DNA from: Bacteroidales bacterium
Lineage (GTDB): Bacteria > Bacteroidota > Bacteroidia > Bacteroidales > CAIWKO01
Length of the DNA: 64,000 nucleotides
Direction of reading: 5' to 3'
NCBI GenBank assembly: GCA_023228145.1
Contig: JALOBU010000013.1
Coordinates: forward strand, 1-64,000
How positions within the stretch are numbered: position 1 is the first letter of the stretch; each line of letters opens with the position of its first letter. Below are positions 61,810 through 64,000 of the stretch, in pieces. A program made the translations under genes and the position numbers. The notes under the pieces were generated by a model. That model was given only the letters and a program-made list of their open reading frames with translations, did no database searches and was not told the origin of the DNA.

Positions 61810-63381
61810 ATGAAAAAAATTATTGTTTTGCTGGGAATATTGTTCCCGGCAGTTTATGCTTTTGCACAAAGCAATCTAAAGCCTGTTCAATTGAATGTAT
61901 TTAAAAACGGAACTTATTTTATTGCTAAGGAAGGCGCTGTGGATGTGAAGAAAGGATATGCCATGCTTGAACTTCCGCAGAAACCCTTACTGGGAACTTA
62001 CTGGATGAATACTACAAAAGACATTAAAATTACACGGGTTTGTTTTATTACCGACACCATTAAAAAGACAAAAACACCACAGAATTTTAAAGATATTTTC
62101 AAAGGCTCGGTGGGGAAAAAAGTACGTTTTACTTATTATGCCGGAAATGAAAAAAACCTCAGGGAAATAAACGGGACGCTTGTTGAATATTATGAAGCAT
62201 CAAACATAGCAAAAATCAGGCTTTCAGATAATAAGACCACTTATTTCCCGGTATCCTCACTTATAGAATTTACCCTTGATGATACTGGTGCCGGCTTGCT
62301 CACAGTTGATTCTCTGGTAAGGGTTGCCAAAGTATATTTTGATAAGAATGTTGCCAATACGGACCTCAGGTTGGTATATATGCAAAGCGGGATACAATGG
62401 ATTCCTTCTTACAACATAAAAATAATGAACGAAAATGAGCTTCAGCTTGAAATGAAAGCTCTGGTGGAAAACTATGCGGAAGAAATTACAGATGCCGAAC
62501 TGACACTAACTGTCGGCAACCCACAGTTTTATTATGGCGCAGCTTTCGACCCGATATATAATAATTACCTGACATCGCTTTATGATGTGAAACCAGCATC
62601 AGTACCCTATGCTCAGACACAAACATATTACACAAGTAATGTTTATGTTGCTGAAGAAAGAACTGCGGACTGGGCTGACAACCAATACTACGACTATTCC
62701 ACTGAAGGCGAAAAAACCAATGACCTTTATATGTATAAACTCGGGAAAGTCAATCTGCCGAAAGAAAGTAAAACAAGTTTTCAGGTATTTGCGGCCAAAA
62801 TACCTTATAAAGATGTTTATGAGGTTACTATAGGGGATGTGGCTCAATATTCACAATACAGCTATATCAGCAACGACCCCGAAAAAAGATTTGATGTATT
62901 TCATTCCTTGCTTATAACCAACAATACCAATCACCCGTTTACGACGGCTCCCGTTTTTGTGCAGAATGAAGCTTTTCAGCCGCTGGCACAAGACCGCATT
63001 AAATATACACCCAAAGGAGCCAACGCATCGGTACAACTTGCCAAAGCAGGCGATATTGTTGTTAAAAACAAAGAAGATGAAGTTAAAAAAGAAGAGAATG
63101 TTAAGAAAATAGGTAAGACATATTATAATAAAGTTACCATTAAAGGTACCATTTATGTGGAGAACCTTCAGGATAAAAAAATATTGCTTACCATAAAGAA
63201 AGACCTTGTTGCCAATGCATTAAGCGCCAGCCATGACGGGAAAATTGAAAAAAGCGGGCGTTACAGTGCACTGAATCCTTTCGTAAGCATAGACTGGGAA
63301 ATACCTTTTAATGGAAAAGATAAAAAGAGCATCACTTATGAATATGAAGTTTATGCTCCTGCAGGCGGAACGAGCTACTGA
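61810..63381 (+). CDS. DUF4139 domain protein
   Basis: A 523-residue secreted protein. A signal peptide (about 1-19, ending AFAQS) precedes a two-part structure: an N-terminal beta region with LNVFKNGTYFIAKEGAVDVK (about 28-47), and a C-terminal DUF4139 domain (about 190-520) with YMQSGIQWIPSYNIKI and ending EYEVYAPAGG. The family name is sometimes linked to mucoidy inhibition, but no role is proven. It is expected in the periplasm. A bidirectional terminator lies after it. Confidence 0.85.
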   Translation: MKKIIVLLGILFPAVYAFAQSNLKPVQLNVFKNGTYFIAKEGAVDVKKGYAMLELPQKPLLGTYWMNTTKDIKITRVCFITDTIKKTKTPQNFKDIFKGSVGKKVRFTYYAGNEKNLREINGTLVEYYEASNIAKIRLSDNKTTYFPVSSLIEFTLDDTGAGLLTVDSLVRVAKVYFDKNVANTDLRLVYMQSGIQWIPSYNIKIMNENELQLEMKALVENYAEEITDAELTLTVGNPQFYYGAAFDPIYNNYLTSLYDVKPASVPYAQTQTYYTSNVYVAEERTADWADNQYYDYSTEGEKTNDLYMYKLGKVNLPKESKTSFQVFAAKIPYKDVYEVTIGDVAQYSQYSYISNDPEKRFDVFHSLLITNNTNHPFTTAPVFVQNEAFQPLAQDRIKYTPKGANASVQLAKAGDIVVKNKEDEVKKEENVKKIGKTYYNKVTIKGTIYVENLQDKKILLTIKKDLVANALSASHDGKIEKSGRYSALNPFVSIDWEIPFNGKDKKSITYEYEVYAPAGGTSY

Positions 63382-63390
63382 TAATTATTT

Positions 63391-63414
63391 AAAAAGCGGC
63401 ATCAGCCGCTTTTT
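63391..63414. terminator. Bidirectional intrinsic terminator
   Basis: AAAAAGCGGC (63391-63400), loop ATCA, GCCGCTTTTT (63405-63414). The A's on one side and T's on the other give a U-tract in both directions, between two convergent genes. Confidence 0.9.
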
Positions 63415-63431
63415 AAATTTCTTGATTTAAA

Positions 63432-64000
63432 TTATTTTATCGGATATAAAACCTCCGTTTCCCATTTGGTCATATCAGTTTCCTTTTCAGGGTCGGTGAT
63501 GTATATTTCCATGGGAGGTCCGGCAGGAGTGAGGTTATGGTCTTTTATGTATTTTTCAATGGCAGTATATGTGTTATATACCGTTTCGTAAGCCCCTGTG
63601 TGCATAGCTCTGGCATATTTCTGTGCGGGAATTTCCTGAAATTTTACTCTTTCATTTCCTTCAACAGGGGCTTTAATGAATGTTCCTGCTTCCAGTACAT
63701 TCCTGTCGGCTTTCTCATCCCATACAAGGTAACGTGCAAACGGAGGACTTGTGCATTCAATCTTATTCATACCTAAAAACTGGAAAATCTCGCCAAACAG
63801 CTTGCCGATAATAACATCCACTTCGCTGCACTTTGACGAATCCATTATGTATATTGCGTATTGTTTTTCCATTTCTTTAATAGTTATATCTGATGTTTTG
63901 AAAGTGTTCAATACTATTAGATATTCTTCGCTGACTTTTTTAAGGTTGTCAAGTCCGGTCTGAAAACTTTTGTGCAATATTCCTGTCATAAAAACTCCCA
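63432..64000 (-). CDS. GyrI-like domain protein (C-terminal part, continues off the window)
   Basis: A reading frame of at least 185 residues from an ATG at 63989, but the same frame stays open upstream to the window edge (encoding GVF before that Met), so the gene probably starts outside. The C-terminal half (about 30-185 of the visible part) is a GyrI-like small-molecule-binding domain, with ARAMHTGAYETVYNTYTAIE (about 129-148) and a final METHYL-sheet-like strand PMEIYITDP. The N-terminal FQTGLDNLKKVSEE segment resembles the last helix of SRPBCC proteins, so this could be a SRPBCC-GyrI fusion. Role unknown. Confidence 0.7.
   Translation of the reverse strand, partial: GVFMTGILHKSFQTGLDNLKKVSEEYLIVLNTFKTSDITIKEMEKQYAIYIMDSSKCSEVDVIIGKLFGEIFQFLGMNKIECTSPPFARYLVWDEKADRNVLEAGTFIKAPVEGNERVKFQEIPAQKYARAMHTGAYETVYNTYTAIEKYIKDHNLTPAGPPMEIYITDPEKETDMTKWETEVLYPIK

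Noticed and set aside
1..64000. Insertion sequences, integrases, phage genes, toxin-antitoxin or classical defence systems
   Set aside because: No transposase, integrase, capsid, nuclease-helicase or toxin-antitoxin signature was found in any of the real reading frames.

Overview
The window reads as chromosomal DNA from a Gram-negative member of the Bacteroidota, most likely Bacteroidales or a related environmental lineage. The signs are: many promoters with the Bacteroidetes -7 box TAnnTTTG (four can be paired with a -33 TTG element), few Shine-Dalgarno sites, a TonB-dependent receptor with an N-terminal carboxypeptidase-regulatory-like domain, three secreted proteins ending in type IX secretion (T9SS) sorting domains, and families typical of the phylum (DUF3276, DUF4199, DUF5683, bTHX, EFR1). 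No phage, insertion sequence, integrase or CRISPR array is visible. The content is mostly housekeeping, with some poorly characterised genes.

Layout. 1-5.7 kb: tail of an unidentified gene, a class A penicillin-binding protein, tRNA-Arg(CCG), a CoA-binding protein with an EFR1 flavodoxin/ferredoxin protein, and the tatA-tatC operon. 5.8-11.4 kb: TonB-dependent receptor, a small lipoprotein, a probably split helical/TPR gene, and ppnP. 11.4-20 kb, almost all minus strand: parA-parB-DUF5683, DUF3276, a Kef-type antiporter with an EI24 protein, and murB-pyrG. 20-30.7 kb: DUF1846, a class V aminotransferase, a giant secreted protein of unknown function, prmA-tpiA, and SRP RNA followed by a Sua5/YciO protein and a cupin. 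30.8-38.5 kb: DUF4199 with a glycosyltransferase, a secreted S1-P1/phospholipase-C-like enzyme, a thioesterase, a lipoprotein, a TPR membrane protein with ribH and fmt, HU, a TrmH methylase, and a ribosomal THX protein with a long lysine-rich tail. 38.5-45.2 kb: secreted proteins, two tandem beta-helix T9SS proteins, and a HExxH protein. 45.3-60 kb, all minus strand: an alpha-2-macroglobulin, a GC-rich double hairpin, a hydantoinase, an SsnA-like amidohydrolase, a divergent GAPDH, and a 1362-aa PPDK-like protein that lacks the PEP barrel. 60-64 kb: a small lipoprotein, a charged secreted coiled-coil protein, an RsmI-family methylase, a DUF4139 protein, and the end of a GyrI-like protein.

How the genes work together. 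Cell-envelope functions dominate: peptidoglycan synthesis (PBP1a, MurB), Tat export, outer-membrane uptake, a periplasmic protease trap, and T9SS substrates. Translation and RNA genes are scattered through the window (SRP RNA, fmt, prmA, TrmH, RsmI-like, Sua5/YciO, bTHX). The most unusual stretch is 51.7-59.9 kb. There a dikinase-like protein with no PEP/pyruvate-binding barrel and a large helical N-terminus sits upstream of a GAPDH with an atypical cofactor region and of two amidohydrolases of the HyuA/SsnA type. A palindromic REP-like element lies directly after this run.
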